Shown here one piece after another: positions 37,217 to 45,383 of a stretch of DNA of 60,422 bases. The DNA comes from CAMAVH01 sp036500145. Lineage in GTDB: Bacteria > Pseudomonadota > Alphaproteobacteria > SMXQ01. The notes under the pieces are model-generated. The model was not told the origin of the DNA. It saw only the letters and a list, made by a program, of their open reading frames with translations, and did no database searches. A program made the position numbers and the translations under genes. How positions within the stretch are numbered: position 1 is the stretch's first letter; every line of letters starts with the position of its first letter. The stretch spans positions 1 to 60,422 of the forward strand of contig DASYCO010000062.1 in the NCBI GenBank assembly GCA_036500145.1, written 5' to 3'.

Positions 37217-37462
37217 ATGCCGATTTCGCCCGCCTCTTCAGTGATGAACATGATCGCCGGCCTGCCCGCGCAGGCGCCGGCGGCCACGGGCGTCTCGCCG
37301 GCTTCGCCGGCCGCCAAGGCGGCGGAAGCGGCGCTGGCCTTGAAGCAGGCCCGCCAGCAGCAGGCCCAGGCGCAAGCGCCGGCGGTGCCCAGCCTGACGG
37401 CCGAGGCCCACAAGGCCGTGGCGAACCTGCCGCGCGGCAGCCTCCTCAACATCGTCGTCTGA
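37217..37462 (+). CDS. Small Ala/Gln-rich protein behind a CtrA box
   Basis: An 81-residue protein without signal peptide or membrane helix. A Pro/Ala-rich start (MPISPASSV...) leads to a helical middle (A-E-A-A-L-A-L-K-Q-A-R-Q-Q-Q-A-Q) and a tail LPRGSLLNIVV. It loosely recalls small putative motility proteins of the YjfB type in composition and ending, but I cannot assign it firmly. ATG 37217 was chosen over the TTG at 37208; neither has a strong ribosome site. A perfect CtrA box just upstream supports a real gene and a link to cell cycle or flagella. Confidence 0.55.
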   Translation: MPISPASSVMNMIAGLPAQAPAATGVSPASPAAKAAEAALALKQARQQQAQAQAPAVPSLTAEAHKAVANLPRGSLLNIVV

Positions 37463-37531
37463 GTTTCGGCGCTGCGGCGCCGGCCTGCGGACGCTGCGCT
37501 ACCTTTCAAGCCCCATGAGCCGCCGGGCGCG

Positions 37532-38464
37532 TCAGCGCTCGAGTCCCATAAGTCCTCTCGCGAAGTCGCGCGCCTCGAAGGCGTCGAGGTCGTCGACCCC
37601 TTCGCCGATGCCGATGGCGTGGACCGGCATGGCGAACTTCTCGGCCAGCGCCACCAGCACGCCGCCGCGCGCCGTGCCGTCGAGCTTGGTTACGACGAGC
37701 CCGCTGATGCGGCTCTTGAAGATCTCGACCTGCGACATGGCGTTCTGGCCGGTGGTGGCGTCGAGCACCAGCACCGCGTCATGCGGCGCGGTCGGGTCGA
37801 TCTTGCGGATGACGCGCAGGATCTTGTCCAGCTCCGCCATCAGATGTTCCTTGTTGTGCAGGCGGCCGGCGGTGTCGATCAGCACCACTTCGGTGCCCTG
37901 CTGCTTGGCGGCGGTCAGCGCGTCGAAGGCGAGGCCGGCGGCGTCGCCCTTCTCGTTGTAGTAGAAGGCGGCGCCCGTGCGCTCGCTCCAAACGCGCAGC
38001 TGCTCGACGGCGGCGGCGCGAAAGGTGTCGCCGGCGGCGACCATGACCGAGAGCCCGTCGGCGCGGAAGCGCGCGGCGAGCTTGCCGATGGTCGTCGTCT
38101 TGCCCGAGCCGTTGACGCCGACCACGAGGATGACGTGCGGCTTGCGGCTGCGGTCGATGGCCAGCGGCCTGGCCAAGGGCGCCAGGATCTCGGCGATGGA
38201 GGCGGCGAGGGCCTCGCGCACTTCCGTCTCGTCGATGTCCTTGTCGAAGCGGCCGCGCGCGAGCTGTTCGGTGAGCTTGACCGCCGTCGCCGGGCCGAGG
38301 TCGGCGGCGATCAGCAGCTCCTCCAGCTCGTCGAGGGCTTCGCGGTCGAGCTTGCGCTTCTTGAAGATGCCGGTGATGCCCTCGCCAAGCTTGGTCGAAG
38401 AGCGGGTCAGCCCTGCCTTGAGGCGGGCGAGCCAGCCCTTCTTCGGCGTCTCGATGTCGCTCAT
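37532..38464 (-). CDS. ftsY: Signal recognition particle receptor FtsY
   Basis: A 310-residue SRP receptor GTPase. The short acidic A domain is reduced to a few residues. The N domain (about 10-95) has L-D-E-L-E-E-L-L-I-A-A-D-L-G. The G domain shows the P-loop GVNGSGKTTTIGKLA, A-G-D-T-F-R-A-A-A, D-T-A-G-R-L-H-N and T-K-L-D-G-T-A-R-G-G. It docks ribosome-SRP complexes at the membrane, the partner of Ffh encoded at 41350. Its start overlaps the mtaB stop by four bases, so it is the last gene of dapF-mtaB-ftsY. Confidence 0.97.
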   Translation of the reverse strand: MSDIETPKKGWLARLKAGLTRSSTKLGEGITGIFKKRKLDREALDELEELLIAADLGPATAVKLTEQLARGRFDKDIDETEVREALAASIAEILAPLARPLAIDRSRKPHVILVVGVNGSGKTTTIGKLAARFRADGLSVMVAAGDTFRAAAVEQLRVWSERTGAAFYYNEKGDAAGLAFDALTAAKQQGTEVVLIDTAGRLHNKEHLMAELDKILRVIRKIDPTAPHDAVLVLDATTGQNAMSQVEIFKSRISGLVVTKLDGTARGGVLVALAEKFAMPVHAIGIGEGVDDLDAFEARDFARGLMGLER

Positions 38465-39753
38465 TGCAGGCTCTCGGCGATCAGCTTGCCGCCGGAAAGA
38501 CCGCTGACGCGGGCACGCACGATGCGGCCGACCGTTTGCGGCTGGGCGAAGGATACGGCGGCGAATTCCTCGCTGCGGCCCAAGGTCTCGGTCTCCATGA
38601 TGGCGCTGACCGTGCGGCCGACGAAGCGCGCGAGATAGGCGTCGCGCGCGATTTCGCCGACCCCGCGCAGGCGGGCGGCGCGTGCCTTGCGGACCGGCAT
38701 CGGCAGCTGCGGCATGCGCGCCGCCGGCGTGCTGGCGCGGGCCGAGAAGGGAAACACATGCAGGTAGGCGAGGCCGCAGTCCTCGACCAGCTTCAGGCTG
38801 TTCTCGAACATCTCGTCGGTCTCGGTCGGGAAGCCGGCGATCAGGTCGGCGCCGAAGGCCATGTCGGGCCGCAGCGCGCGCACCTTGGCGCAGAACTTGA
38901 CGGCCTGCTGGCGCGAATGGCGGCGCTTCATGCGCTTGAGGATCATGTCGTCGCCGGCCTGCAGGCTGAGATGCAGATGCGGCATCAGGCGCGGCTCGTG
39001 GGCGATCAGCTCCATCAGGTCCGCGTCGCCCTCGATCTCGGCGACGTCGATGGAGGAGAGGCGCAGGCGCGCCAGCTCGGGCACGTTGGCGAGCAGGCGA
39101 CGCACCATCTGGCCGAGCTTGGGCGCGCCCGGCAGGTCGGGGCCGTAGCTGGTGATGTCGACGCCCGACAGCACGATTTCGTTGTAGCCGTTGCCGACCA
39201 GGCGCTTCACCTGGTTGACGATGTCGCCCATCGGCAGCGAGCGCGAGTTGCCGCGCCCGTAGGGGATGATGCAGAAGGTGCAGCGATGGTCGCAGCCCTG
39301 CTGCACCTCGATGAAGGCGCGCGCGTGGCCTTCGAAGTTATCGATGAGATGTCCGGCGGCTTCGCGCAGCTCCATGATGTCGGTGATCTGCAGGCGCGGC
39401 GCGTCGTCCTGGCCGAGGGCGGCGTAGCTCGCGGCCTTCATCTTCTCGGCGTTGCCGAGCACATGGTCCACTTCGGCCATGGCGGCAAACTTCGCCGGGT
39501 CGATCTGCGCGGCGCAGCCGGTGACGATGATGCGCGCGCCCGGGTTCTCGCGGCGCTTCTTGCGGATCGTCTGGCGCGCCTGGCGTTCGGCCTCGGCGGT
39601 GACGGCGCAGGTGTTGACGATGATGGCGTCGCTCAGGCCCGCCTTGATCGCCTCGGCGCGCATCACTTCGGATTCATAGGCATTGAGGCGGCAGCCGAAG
39701 GTGAGGACTTCGGGCTCGCTCGTGGCGTTCGGGGGCTTCAGGATCGTGGCCAT
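38461..39753 (-). CDS. mtaB: tRNA t6A37 methylthiotransferase MtaB
   Basis: A 430-residue radical SAM enzyme that adds a methylthio group to N6-threonylcarbamoyladenosine at tRNA position 37. The N-terminal UPF0004 domain carries three cluster cysteines (T-F-G-C-R-L-N, I-V-N-T-C-A-V-T, V-T-G-C-A-A-Q). The radical SAM site is C-D-H-R-C-T-F-C near residue 155. The R-L-N form after the first Cys and the order of motifs separate MtaB from MiaB and RimO. It lies 7 bp after dapF and overlaps ftsY, a common alphaproteobacterial arrangement. Confidence 0.95.
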   Translation of the reverse strand: MATILKPPNATSEPEVLTFGCRLNAYESEVMRAEAIKAGLSDAIIVNTCAVTAEAERQARQTIRKKRRENPGARIIVTGCAAQIDPAKFAAMAEVDHVLGNAEKMKAASYAALGQDDAPRLQITDIMELREAAGHLIDNFEGHARAFIEVQQGCDHRCTFCIIPYGRGNSRSLPMGDIVNQVKRLVGNGYNEIVLSGVDITSYGPDLPGAPKLGQMVRRLLANVPELARLRLSSIDVAEIEGDADLMELIAHEPRLMPHLHLSLQAGDDMILKRMKRRHSRQQAVKFCAKVRALRPDMAFGADLIAGFPTETDEMFENSLKLVEDCGLAYLHVFPFSARASTPAARMPQLPMPVRKARAARLRGVGEIARDAYLARFVGRTVSAIMETETLGRSEEFAAVSFAQPQTVGRIVRARVSGLSGGKLIAESLQ

Positions 39754-39760
39754 GCCGGCC

Positions 39761-40633
39761 TCAGGCGACGGCAGCGGATGCAGAGGGCGCGGAGGCAGGC
39801 TCGGCGAGCAGCGACGGATCGATCACGCCGCGCGCGACGATGGCGACGGCGCCGGTCATCAGCACATGGTCGTCGGATTCGCGCCATTCAATGGCGAGCG
39901 TGCCGCCGTCGAGCACGAGCCGCGCCTTGCGGTCGGCGAGACCGCGCCGCACGGCGTTGACGAGCGTCGCGCAAGCGCCAGTGCCGCAGGCCAGCGTGAT
40001 GCCGGCGCCGCGCTCCCACACGCGCATGCGGATGCGGCCGCGCGTGAGAACCTGCGCGAAGCCGATGTTGGCGCGCTCGGGGAAGATCGGCGCGAATTCG
40101 AGCGTCGGTCCGATGGCGGCGATGTCGAGAGCCTCGACGTCGTCCACGAAGAAGGTGCCGTGCGGATTGCCCATCGAGCAGGCGGCCGGATCGGCGACCG
40201 GACCGGCGGCGAGCGGCAGATGCAGCGTGTCCACTTCGTGTGACAGCGGCACCTCGTTCCACTTCAGGCGCGGCGCGCCAAAGTCGATGGTGACTTCTCC
40301 TCCAGCGGAGCGATCCGCGAACAAGTCGCCGGCTTCTGAACCGATGACGATGCGGCTCTTGCCGCTCTCGTCCATCAGGAAGCCGCCGATGCAGCGCGTC
40401 GCGTTGCCGCAGGCGGCCGAGGCGCTGCCGTCGGCGTTGCGGATGCGCATGAAGGCATCTTCGGACTTCTGGCCGGCTTCGAGCACGATGATCTGGTCGC
40501 AGCCGATGCCGCGCCGCCGGTCGGCGATGGCCGCCGCCTGGGCCGCGGACAGCGTGAAGGGCCGCGTCCTCGCGTCGATGACGACGAAGTCGTTGCCCAG
40601 GCCATGCATCTTGAGAAAACTCACCGGCTCCAT
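39761..40633 (-). CDS. dapF: Diaminopimelate epimerase
   Basis: A 290-residue cofactor-independent epimerase converting LL- to meso-diaminopimelate for lysine and cell wall. The two catalytic cysteines lie in A-A-C-G-N-A-T-R-C (Cys75) and L-A-C-G-T-G-A-C. The start M-x-x-V-x-F-x-K-M-H-G-L-G-N-D-F and the G-N-P-H segment are typical. An Ala/Ser-rich tail is family-variable. First gene of dapF-mtaB-ftsY. Confidence 0.97.
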   Translation of the reverse strand: MEPVSFLKMHGLGNDFVVIDARTRPFTLSAAQAAAIADRRRGIGCDQIIVLEAGQKSEDAFMRIRNADGSASAACGNATRCIGGFLMDESGKSRIVIGSEAGDLFADRSAGGEVTIDFGAPRLKWNEVPLSHEVDTLHLPLAAGPVADPAACSMGNPHGTFFVDDVEALDIAAIGPTLEFAPIFPERANIGFAQVLTRGRIRMRVWERGAGITLACGTGACATLVNAVRRGLADRKARLVLDGGTLAIEWRESDDHVLMTGAVAIVARGVIDPSLLAEPASAPSASAAVA

Positions 40634-40762
40634 GCGGCCTTATATGGCCTCGCCGCGTTGCCCGATCAAATGGATTCGGGGGCGGGCGGCCCGCCCGTCT
40701 TGCGTCCGGGCGGGGCCTTGCGGCATGATCGGCCACCCCCATCAGCGAAACGGCGGATTCTC

Positions 40763-41158
40763 ATGACGGCGACTGTCTTGGTCGAACCCCTTGTCGACCT
40801 TTCCCTGGACCAAGCCAAGGCGGTCATCGCCCTGGTCGACGCCTACAAGGCCGACCTGACCGGCCGGCTGGGGGCCGCGGTCTCGGCCGACGCGGTGGAG
40901 AAGGACGTGGCGGCCGGCCAGTCGCCCGCCTTGCAGGCGCTCCTGGCCAAGATCGACGGCCTGACCCGCGCCGAGCGGGCCGAACTGGTCGGCGTCGTCT
41001 GGCACGGCATGGACGAATACGAGACCTTCATGGCCTCGCGGACCTTCGCCATCGCCACCGCAGACACTGGAATCGCGCAATATCTAGCGAAAAAGGCCCT
41101 GTTTCTGGGCGACCAGATGCGCCACGCCCTAGGCAAGATGGGCTATCAGGGGCTCTGA
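40763..41158 (+). CDS. DUF3775-like small protein
   Basis: A 131-residue soluble protein. The middle segment L-T-R-A-E-R-A-E-L-V-G-V-V-W-H-G-M-D-E-Y resembles the DUF3775 core, a small alphaproteobacterial family of unknown function, and the end forms two amphipathic helices with Y-L-A-K-K-A-L-F-L-G-D-Q. ATG 40763 was chosen; upstream in-frame codons to 40604 overlap the divergent dapF start. It diverges from dapF and precedes ffh. Family assignment is tentative. Confidence 0.65.
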   Translation: MTATVLVEPLVDLSLDQAKAVIALVDAYKADLTGRLGAAVSADAVEKDVAAGQSPALQALLAKIDGLTRAERAELVGVVWHGMDEYETFMASRTFAIATADTGIAQYLAKKALFLGDQMRHALGKMGYQGL

Positions 41159-41172
41159 AAGCCCCCTCCAGC

Positions 41173-41201
41173 TTGACTCCTTAAGGCCTCCGGCCTACCT
41201 T
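41173..41201 (+). promoter_or_regulatory. Candidate sigma-70 promoter of the ffh operon
   Basis: TTGACT at 41173-41178 and TACCTT at 41196-41201, with a 17-base spacer, about 150 bp upstream of ffh. A good -35 and a moderate -10. Confidence 0.5.
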
Positions 41202-41349
41202 CCGCCCCGTTCAAGAACAGTCCTTCTTGTCCCGCCAGCCCTAAGTTATTGAAAACAAAGGGTGAGTGGCCGCCAGTCCGCGAGTGTCGCGCACTGGCGT
41301 TTCGTCGTTTTGCGTATTCTGCTTTTGAAACCAAAGGTTTAGCGGCTCA

Positions 41350-42708
41350 ATGTTCGACGGCCTTTCTGGCAAGCTGACAGGCGTCTTCGACCGGCTCACC
41401 CGCCGGGGCGCGCTGCGCGAGTCCGACGTGGCGGAGGCCATGCGCGAAGTGCGCATCGCCCTGCTCGAGGCCGACGTCGCCCTGCCCGTGGTCAAGGACT
41501 TCGTCGCCAAGGTTTCCGAGAAGGCCGTCGGCGAGGCGGTCATCCGCTCGGTGACCCCGGGCCAGATGGTCATCAAGATCGTCCAGGACGAGCTGACCGC
41601 CATGCTCGGCGCCGAGTCGGTGGCGCTCAACCTGAACGCGACCCCGCCGATCGCCTACATGATGGTCGGCCTGCAGGGCTCGGGCAAGACGACCAGCGCC
41701 GCCAAGATCGGCCTGCGCCTGCAGAACCGCGCGAAGAAGAAGGTGCTGCTCGCTTCGCTCGACGTGCACCGCCCCGCCGCCCAGGAACAATTGATGCTGC
41801 TCGGCGCCCAGGCCGGCGTCGGCACGCTGCCCATCGTCAAGGGCGAGCCGCCCGAGATGATCGCCGCGCGCGCCATGAGCACGGGCCGCCGCGAAGGCTA
41901 CGACGTCGTCATCCTCGACACCGCCGGCCGCCTGCACATCGACGACGCGCTGATGGCCGAAGCGGCCCGCGTGCGCGACATCGTCAAGCCGACCGAGACG
42001 CTGCTCGTCGCCGACGCCATGACCGGCCAGGACGCCGTCACCGTCGCCAAGGCCTTCGCCGACCAGATCGGCATCACCGGCATCGTGCTGACCCGCGTCG
42101 ACGGCGACGCGCGCGGCGGCGCGGCCCTTTCCGCGCGCGCCGTCACCGGCCAGCCGATCAAGCTCATCGGCGTCGGCGAAAAGCTCGAAGACCTTGAAGA
42201 CTTCCACCCCGAGCGCATCGCCTCCCGCATCCTCGGCATGGGCGACATCGTCTCGCTCGTCGAGAAGGCCGCCGACACCGTCGACAAGGCGGATGCCGAA
42301 AAGCTCGCGGCGAAGATGCAGAAGGGCACCTTCGACCTCGAGGACATGCGCGACCAGCTGCGCCAGGTGAAGAAGATGGGCGGCCTCGGCGGCGTCATGG
42401 GCATGCTGCCGGGCGCCGCGAAGATCAAGGCGCAGATGGCTGCCGCCAACGTCAACGAGAAGATGATCGCCCGTCAGGAGGCGATCATCAATTCGATGAC
42501 GGCGAAGGAGCGCCGCGACGTCAAGCTGCTCAACGCTTCGCGCAAGCGCCGCATCGCCGCCGGCGCCGGCGCCAAGGTCGAGGAAGTGAACCGCCTCGTG
42601 AAGCAGTTCATGGACATGAGCACGATGATGCGCAAGGCGACCAAGATGGGGCAGAAGGGCATCGCGCGGCACGGCATGGCCGGCCTCATGCCTGGCGGCC
42701 GCAGATAG
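41350..42708 (+). CDS. ffh: Signal recognition particle protein Ffh
   Basis: A 452-residue SRP54 GTPase. The N domain has the A-L-L-E-A-D-V-A motif. The G domain shows G-L-Q-G-S-G-K-T-T-S, D-V-H-R-P-A-A-Q-E-Q, D-T-A-G-R-L-H and T-R-V-D-G-D-A-R-G-G. The C-terminal M domain (about 325-452) is rich in Met and Gly, with the RNA-binding S-x-K-x-R-R-x-x-I-A-x-G segment (A-S-R-K-R-R-I-A-A-G). It binds signal sequences and pairs with FtsY. First gene of ffh-rpsP-rimM-trmD-rplS, a common order in alphaproteobacteria. Confidence 0.97.
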   Translation: MFDGLSGKLTGVFDRLTRRGALRESDVAEAMREVRIALLEADVALPVVKDFVAKVSEKAVGEAVIRSVTPGQMVIKIVQDELTAMLGAESVALNLNATPPIAYMMVGLQGSGKTTSAAKIGLRLQNRAKKKVLLASLDVHRPAAQEQLMLLGAQAGVGTLPIVKGEPPEMIAARAMSTGRREGYDVVILDTAGRLHIDDALMAEAARVRDIVKPTETLLVADAMTGQDAVTVAKAFADQIGITGIVLTRVDGDARGGAALSARAVTGQPIKLIGVGEKLEDLEDFHPERIASRILGMGDIVSLVEKAADTVDKADAEKLAAKMQKGTFDLEDMRDQLRQVKKMGGLGGVMGMLPGAAKIKAQMAAANVNEKMIARQEAIINSMTAKERRDVKLLNASRKRRIAAGAGAKVEEVNRLVKQFMDMSTMMRKATKMGQKGIARHGMAGLMPGGRR

Positions 42709-42811
42709 GGCCGCACACAGACATTCGTTTTTCCATTTGCCGACTTTGACCCTTTGACCAATTCCACCGTTTCAACCGATTTCGATCTTCAACTCAGGAG
42801 CTGACACACTC

Positions 42812-43249
42812 ATGGCACTTTCCATCCGACTGACCCGCGGCGGCGCGAAGAAGCGCCCGTTCTATCGCATCGTCGTCGCCGACGCGCGCAGCCCGCGCGA
42901 CGGCCGCTTCATCGAGAAGATCGGCCACTACGATCCGATGGTCGCCAAGGACCATCCGAACCGCGTCGTGATCGACGTCGAGCGCGCCAAGCATTGGGTC
43001 TCCGTCGGCGCGCAGCCGAGCGACCGCGTCGCCCGCTTCTTCGGCGCCGCCGACATCATCCCGATGCCGAAGTACAATGAATCGCCGAAGAAGAGCGCGC
43101 CCAAGGCGAAGGCTCAGGAGCGCCTGAAGGCCGCCGCCGACGCGAAGGCGAAGGCTGAAGAAGCCGCCAACGCGCCGAAGGAAGAGGCTCCGGCCGAAGC
43201 CGCCCCAGAAGCTGCTGGGGAAGCCGCGCCCGAAGCCCAGGCTGAGTAA
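42812..43249 (+). CDS. rpsP: Ribosomal protein bS16
   Basis: A 145-residue S16. The first 80 residues are the normal protein (S-I-R-L-T-R-G-G-A-K-K-R-P-F-Y-R-I-V and the I-E-K-I-G-H-Y-D-P block). The remaining 60 are an Ala/Lys/Glu-rich tail (A-K-A-E-E-A-A-N-A-P-K-E-E), an extension often seen in alphaproteobacteria. AGGAG lies about 12 bases before ATG 42812. Between ffh and rimM on one strand. Confidence 0.96.
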   Translation: MALSIRLTRGGAKKRPFYRIVVADARSPRDGRFIEKIGHYDPMVAKDHPNRVVIDVERAKHWVSVGAQPSDRVARFFGAADIIPMPKYNESPKKSAPKAKAQERLKAAADAKAKAEEAANAPKEEAPAEAAPEAAGEAAPEAQAE

Positions 43250-43276
43250 GCAGGCCGCTTAGGGATCGACAGAGCC

Positions 43277-43882
43277 GTGTTCGCCGCCATGCGCCAACCG
43301 ACGACAGATCGCGTCATGCCGAAGGGTCCTGCTTCAGGGCTCGCGGCGTCGCGCGAGCATGTCTGCGTCGGCGCGGTCGCGGCCGCGCACGGCATCAAGG
43401 GCGAGGTCAAGATCAAGGCCTTCACCGCCGATCCCGCCAGCGTCGGCGCCTATGGCCCGCTGCTCGACGAAACCGGCAAGCGCAGCTTCAAGCTGTCGGC
43501 GGTCCGCGTGACCAACGACGGCACGGTGATCGCCCGCCTCGACGGCGTGGCCGACCGCAACGCGGCGGAGGCCCTGCGAGGCCTGCGCTTCTATGCGCTG
43601 CGCGCGGCCCTGCCGGAAGCGGGCGAAGGCGAGTACTACCACCACGACCTGATCGGCCTGAAGGCCGTCCTCGCCTCCGGCGAGGACTTCGGCACGGTCG
43701 TCGCCGTCGACAATTTCGGCGCCGGCGACGTGATCGAGATCAAGCCGGCGAATGGCGATTCGGTGGTGCTGCCCTTCACCGACGCAGTGGTGCCCGAGGT
43801 CGACCTTTCGGCGGGGCGCATCGTCGTCGCGCCGCCGGACGGCCTGCTCGACGACGAAGAGCCGCAGGGAGACCGTTCATGA
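43277..43882 (+). CDS. rimM: Ribosome maturation factor RimM
   Basis: A 201-residue factor for 30S maturation. The RimM N-domain opens at V-C-V-G-A-V-A-A-A-H-G-I-K-G-E-V, and the PRC-barrel half has Y-Y-H-H-D-L-I-G-L. The end V-V-A-P-P-D-G-L-L is typical. The start is uncertain: GTG 43277 has AGGGA 11 bases upstream, ATG 43289 has none, and ATG 43316 is closest to homology. Its stop overlaps the trmD start (ATGA), so the two are coupled. Confidence 0.9.
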   Translation: MFAAMRQPTTDRVMPKGPASGLAASREHVCVGAVAAAHGIKGEVKIKAFTADPASVGAYGPLLDETGKRSFKLSAVRVTNDGTVIARLDGVADRNAAEALRGLRFYALRAALPEAGEGEYYHHDLIGLKAVLASGEDFGTVVAVDNFGAGDVIEIKPANGDSVVLPFTDAVVPEVDLSAGRIVVAPPDGLLDDEEPQGDRS

Positions 43883-44616
43883 ACGTTTCTCCCCAGGCTT
43901 CGACGTGGACGGCGCAGGTGCTGACCCTGTTCCCGGAGATGTTCCCGGGCTCGCTCGGCCATTCGATCGCCGGTCGCGCGCTCACCGACGGGTTGTGGAA
44001 GCTGGAGGCGACGGACATCCGCTCCTTCGCCACCGACAGGCACCGCACGGTGGACGACACGCCGTTCGGCGGCGGCGCCAGCATGGTGATGCGGCCCGAC
44101 GTGATCGACGCGGCGCTCGAGTCGGTGGCCCAATCTGCGGCCATGTCCGGCGCGCCGGTGATCTACCTCAGCCCGCGCGGCAAGCTGTTCGACCAGGCGA
44201 CCGCGCGTCGCCTCGCGGACGGCCCCGGCGTCACGCTGCTCTGCGGCCGCTTCGAGGGGATCGACCAGCGCGTCATCGACAGCCGCAAGCTGGAGGAAGT
44301 CAGCCTCGGCGACTTCATCCTGTCGGGCGGCGAGCCGGCGGCGATCGCGATGCTGGATGCCTGCGTGCGCCTGCTGCCCGGCGTCATCGGCAACGTCGAA
44401 TCGCTGGTCGAGGAAAGCTTCGAGCTGGGCCTTCTCGAATACCCGCTCTACACGCGGCCGCAAAGCTGGTGCGGCCGCGCCGTGCCGGACGTGCTGCTGT
44501 CCGGCCATCACGAGAACATTCGCGCCTGGCGTCTCGCCCAGGCCGAGCAGATCACCCGCGACCGGCGGCCCGATCTCTGGGCGCGCTACGTCGCAAACCT
44601 ATCGGTTCGGCCGTAA
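43879..44616 (+). CDS. trmD: tRNA (guanine37-N1)-methyltransferase
   Basis: A 245-residue SPOUT methyltransferase that makes m1G37 and prevents frameshifts. Conserved parts are V-L-T-L-F-P-E-M-F-P-G, D-D-T-P-F-G-G-G-A-S-M-V-M-R-P, the trefoil-knot segments I-Y-L-S-P-R-G and L-L-C-G-R-F-E-G-I-D-Q-R-V-I, and L-G-D-F-I-L-S-G-G-E-P-A. Length is normal. It overlaps rimM by four bases and is followed after 51 bp by rplS. Confidence 0.97.
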   Translation: MNVSPQASTWTAQVLTLFPEMFPGSLGHSIAGRALTDGLWKLEATDIRSFATDRHRTVDDTPFGGGASMVMRPDVIDAALESVAQSAAMSGAPVIYLSPRGKLFDQATARRLADGPGVTLLCGRFEGIDQRVIDSRKLEEVSLGDFILSGGEPAAIAMLDACVRLLPGVIGNVESLVEESFELGLLEYPLYTRPQSWCGRAVPDVLLSGHHENIRAWRLAQAEQITRDRRPDLWARYVANLSVRP

Positions 44617-44667
44617 CGCCGGATCCTGTCCATCAACTGCTTTAACCAAGACGAAAAGGTAAGAATT

Positions 44668-45129
44668 ATGAACCTCATCGATCAGCTGGCGAAGGAACAG
44701 ATCGCCAAGCTCACCACCGAGCGCGGCGTGCCCGACTTCCAGGCCGGCGACACCCTCCGCGTCAGCGTGAAGGTCGTCGAAGGCGACCGTACCCGCGTGC
44801 AGGTCTACGAAGGCCTCTGCATCGCGCGCCGCAACGAGTCGGTGAACTCCTCCTTCACCGTGCGCAAGATTTCGTACGGCGAAGGCGTCGAGCGTATCTT
44901 CCCGCTCTACTCGCCGAACGTGACGCGCATCGAAGTCGTGCGCCGCGGCGAAGTCCGCCGCGCGAAGCTCTATTACCTGCGCGGCCGCACCGGCAAGAGC
45001 GCCCGCATCGTCGAGAAGACGAACGTGCGCGACGACCTGGTCAAGACGTCGGACCTGCCGCTGCCGGAAGGCGCCGAGGCTCCGGTGAAGGCCAAGAAGG
45101 AAAAGAAGGTCCGTCCCAAGAAGGCCTAA
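44668..45129 (+). CDS. rplS: Ribosomal protein bL19
   Basis: A 153-residue L19 of the 50S-30S interface. The core matches throughout: P-D-F-Q-A-G-D-T-L-R-V, V-E-G-D-R-T-R-V-Q-V-Y-E-G, the S-F-T-V-R-K-I-S-Y-G-E-G-V-E-R block, P-L-Y-S-P, and L-Y-Y-L-R-G-R-T-G-K-S-A-R-I. A Lys-rich tail of about 35 residues ends K-K-V-R-P-K-K-A, longer than in gamma-proteobacteria. AAAGGT lies just before the ATG. Last gene of the ffh block. Confidence 0.97.
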   Translation: MNLIDQLAKEQIAKLTTERGVPDFQAGDTLRVSVKVVEGDRTRVQVYEGLCIARRNESVNSSFTVRKISYGEGVERIFPLYSPNVTRIEVVRRGEVRRAKLYYLRGRTGKSARIVEKTNVRDDLVKTSDLPLPEGAEAPVKAKKEKKVRPKKA

Positions 45130-45145
45130 GGCCTGACTGGACGAC

Positions 45146-45167
45146 GCCCGGCGCGCCTGCGCCGGGC
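45146..45167 (+). terminator. Hairpin after rplS
   Basis: Perfect 9-bp GC stem (45146-45154 and 45159-45167) with a 4-base loop, 16 bp after rplS. A TTTT run comes only 12 bases later, so it is a moderate terminator. Confidence 0.55.
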
Positions 45168-45218
45168 CGCGCGGACGGCTTTTGGAGAGCAGGCCGGGCC
45201 GTCGCCTGGGAGCGAATA

Positions 45219-45252
45219 TACCAGGATAACTGGTCATCTCGTACCAGGATAA
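45219..45252. promoter_or_regulatory. Direct repeat and palindrome upstream of leuC
   Basis: TACCAGGATAA occurs at 45219-45229 and 45242-45252, 23 bp apart, about two DNA turns. The first copy also forms an inverted repeat, ACCAG-N5-CTGGT. The size and phasing suit two bound dimers on one DNA face. It lies about 130 bp upstream of leuC. Confidence 0.5.
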
Positions 45253-45383
45253 GGACCGGCCTATCTGGAAGGGCGACGCCGCCCCAGGCGTCGCCCCTGG
45301 CTTGCGCAGATGCTTGCCGGGACTGAATGAACCACCGCGCCCGCCCTGTCGCGGGCGCGCGGCAGATGGAGAGAGAGGACCGC

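Noticed and set aside
41159..41349. SRP RNA gene next to ffh
   Set aside because: The conserved GGAAG/GCAGC loop pattern of 4.5S RNA is not visible on either strand.
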